This document shows positions 62,534 through 64,000 of a DNA stretch of 64,000 nt, piece by piece. The stretch comes from SURF-28 sp034521465 (GTDB taxonomy: Bacteria > Bacteroidota > Ignavibacteria > Ignavibacteriales > Melioribacteraceae): contig JAXHMN010000016.1 of NCBI GenBank assembly GCA_034521465.1, forward strand, positions 62,001 through 126,000, in the 5' to 3' direction. The position numbers were made by a program, and so were the translations under genes. Positions within the stretch are counted from its first letter, which is position 1, and the number at the start of each line of letters is the position of its first letter. The notes beneath the pieces are model-generated. The model was not told where the DNA came from. It saw only the letters and a list, made by a program, of their open reading frames with translations, and searched no databases.

Positions 62534-64000
62534 TCAAACTTTATAAGGAATTGAAAAAGTAACTGTTGTCCCAATCCGGTATTCACTCTCTGCGTGAATC
62601 TCTCCGTTAAGCATGGAAATAAATTCTTTGCAGATCGCAAGACCCAAACCGCTTGAGTATTCGTCGATTTTACTTTGTTCAATTGAATTGAACGGCTCAA
62701 ATATTTTATCTAACAGATCTTGCGGAATACCTTTCCCGGTATCTGTTACTTTTGTCACTAATTTTTTACCATCTTCTTCGGAAACACTTTTTACTTCAAC
62801 TGAAATTTCACCGTGATCAGTAAATTTAATTGCGTTACCTATTAAATTAATAAGTACTTGTCTAAACTTTATTTTATCTGTTTTAATTATTGTGTCATGC
62901 AGCTTATCGATTTTAAGAACTATTTTATTCTCTTTAGTTTGGGCAAGGTAGCCAAGTAATTTAATTGTGGAATTAAGAGTTTCCTTTATATCAAACTCTT
63001 CCTCTTCGTACTCAATTTTGCCTGCCTCAATTTTCGCAAAATCAATAAAGTTGTTGATTGTCTGTAACAATGATTCGGCTGATATTTTTACGGTTTTTGC
63101 AAAATCTTGAAACTCTTCGATTGAGTTGATATCACCACTCTCTATCATATCGAAATAAACTAATATCGCGTTTAGAGGTGTTCGTACTTCGTGATTAATT
63201 TTAGCAAGCAATTTTATTTTTTGATTTTTTTCTTCGATTGCTAAACGTGCATGCTGTTCTTTTTGGCGCGCTTCTTCGAAAAGAACTTCTAGCGCTTTAT
63301 TCTTTTCTCTCTCGGCAAATTTTTCTTTCGTTTTATCGGTAATGATACACTCGATTGTTGCTTCTTTTGAATCAGTAAAATCAATTCTTTGGGCAACAAT
63401 TTGCAAGTATAAATGCCTGCCGTCTTTATCCGCCATTGTCTCTTCGATGTGATCGTACTGTTGACCGGTGATTTTTTGCTTCAGTAATTCCTTTTCTTTT
63501 TCGAGCGGTGCAAGCATTTCAAATAAATTATAACTTTTTGAATCATCGTCTATATCAAAAAGATCTAAGAAATATTTGTTAGCAGCTAAAATTTTTCCGT
63601 CGCTATTAATTCGCACAATACCGACGGGTGCACTATTAAAAAGAAACTTAATTTCATTTGTTTTTTCAAGGTATCTTCTTCGGTTTTTATATATAACCCA
63701 ACTTACCGCAACACTCAGCAAACTGATAAAACTGACAAAGATTACTAGGGATAAAATGTTTGGTAGTTGAAATATGTTTGGGTCGGAATAAAAAATTGAA
63801 GCCGCGAATAAAAGATTGTAATAAATGGCGACTATAATTTGTTGAGTAACTTCCCAACTAAAAATAAGTGCGAATGTAAAAATCAGTAAAGAAAGAATTT
63901 GTGAATTAATATAAATCGTTGTCGGGATCATAATAATAGTAAAAATGAACGAGGAAATTAATCCTAATATCAAAACGTGAATTAAAATAATAATTACCGG
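62534..64000 (-). CDS. Membrane-bound PAS histidine kinase (5' end outside window)
   Basis: On the minus strand the frame is open to the window edge. The N-terminal region has at least four hydrophobic helices (ISSFIFTIIMIPTTIYI, ILSLLIFTFALIFSW, LLSVAVSWVIYK). A PAS domain follows (about residues 115-225 from TTG 63973, with APVGIVRINSDGKILAANKYFLDLF), a coiled coil, a HisKA motif AKINHEVRTPLNAIL, and an ATPase domain with NLIGNAIKFTDHGE, TDTGKGIP and SSGLGLAICKEF. It is a hybrid-free sensor kinase whose partner is not in the window. The upstream frame also stays open and hydrophobic from 63974 to 64000, so the true start lies outside. Confidence 0.88.
   Translation of the reverse strand, partial: PVIIILIHVLILGLISSFIFTIIMIPTTIYINSQILSLLIFTFALIFSWEVTQQIIVAIYYNLLFAASIFYSDPNIFQLPNILSLVIFVSFISLLSVAVSWVIYKNRRRYLEKTNEIKFLFNSAPVGIVRINSDGKILAANKYFLDLFDIDDDSKSYNLFEMLAPLEKEKELLKQKITGQQYDHIEETMADKDGRHLYLQIVAQRIDFTDSKEATIECIITDKTKEKFAEREKNKALEVLFEEARQKEQHARLAIEEKNQKIKLLAKINHEVRTPLNAILVYFDMIESGDINSIEEFQDFAKTVKISAESLLQTINNFIDFAKIEAGKIEYEEEEFDIKETLNSTIKLLGYLAQTKENKIVLKIDKLHDTIIKTDKIKFRQVLINLIGNAIKFTDHGEISVEVKSVSEEDGKKLVTKVTDTGKGIPQDLLDKIFEPFNSIEQSKIDEYSSGLGLAICKEFISMLNGEIHAESEYRIGTTVTFSIPYKV

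Overview
The window is AT-rich DNA, probably from a member of the Bacteroidota/Ignavibacteria (FCB) group. This is inferred from Bacteroidota-style curli genes, many secreted lipoprotein carbohydrate enzymes and the overall gene content; no rRNA or complete tRNA is present to confirm it. Almost every long conserved gene carries one or more single-base frameshifts, often in homopolymers. Neighbouring housekeeping-type genes are affected equally, so I read most of them as uncorrected sequencing indels. Two stretches (about 1-5.3 kb and 46.9-49.2 kb) are far worse. Coordinates below span whole genes across these breaks.

Region 1 (1-14.3 kb), glycan utilisation: a GH36-like C-terminus, two related secreted glycoside-hydrolase-like proteins, two related secreted proteins of unknown function, a Gfo/Idh/MocA oxidoreductase, a GH18 chitinase-like enzyme, a GH36 alpha-galactosidase lipoprotein, a D-glucuronyl C5-epimerase-like lipoprotein and a PagL-like lipid A deacylase. 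A tRNA-Ser-like 3' end with repeated GGTCA motifs at 12.2-12.6 kb may be an old integration scar.

Region 2 (14.6-40 kb), anaerobic purine catabolism with molybdenum (selenium-dependent) hydroxylases: xanthine dehydrogenase small and large subunits, XdhC, YgfK, a fused Se-dependent xanthine dehydrogenase, a MocA-like nucleotidyltransferase and a threonine-synthase-like enzyme. On the minus strand follow a second fold-type II PLP enzyme, a hydantoinase, SsnA, YgeY and YgeW, then a divergent AEC-type carrier. This matches the ssnA/ygfK/hyuA/ygeWXY purine-degradation set known from gut anaerobes. Five junctions of this cluster contain palindromic repeats, and one copy carries a GxxExxY (PD-(D/E)XK-like) nuclease gene between inverted termini. 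Several copies supply the stop codon of the adjacent gene. I consider this nuclease-plus-repeat element the most interesting system in the window. Between ygeW and the threonine-synthase-like gene sits a 4-kb accessory segment (solute-binding lipoprotein, toxin-antitoxin pair, ygeW remnant, solute-binding sensor kinase) that contains two similar hairpins.

Region 3 (40.6-53.9 kb), curli and its control: a PAS histidine kinase, an NtrC-family sigma-54 activator, a near-consensus sigma-54 promoter, then a CheW-like gene overlapping csgE, csgF, csgG (with an added C-terminal barrel-like domain), three curlin-repeat subunit genes and a lipoprotein with a beta-propeller. A soluble PAS kinase and a single-domain response regulator follow.

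Region 4 (53.9-64 kb): glycerate 2-kinase, a tetR-tolC-MFP-RND efflux operon with a perfect 14-bp palindromic operator upstream, a crotonase-like protein and a membrane sensor kinase cut by the window end.
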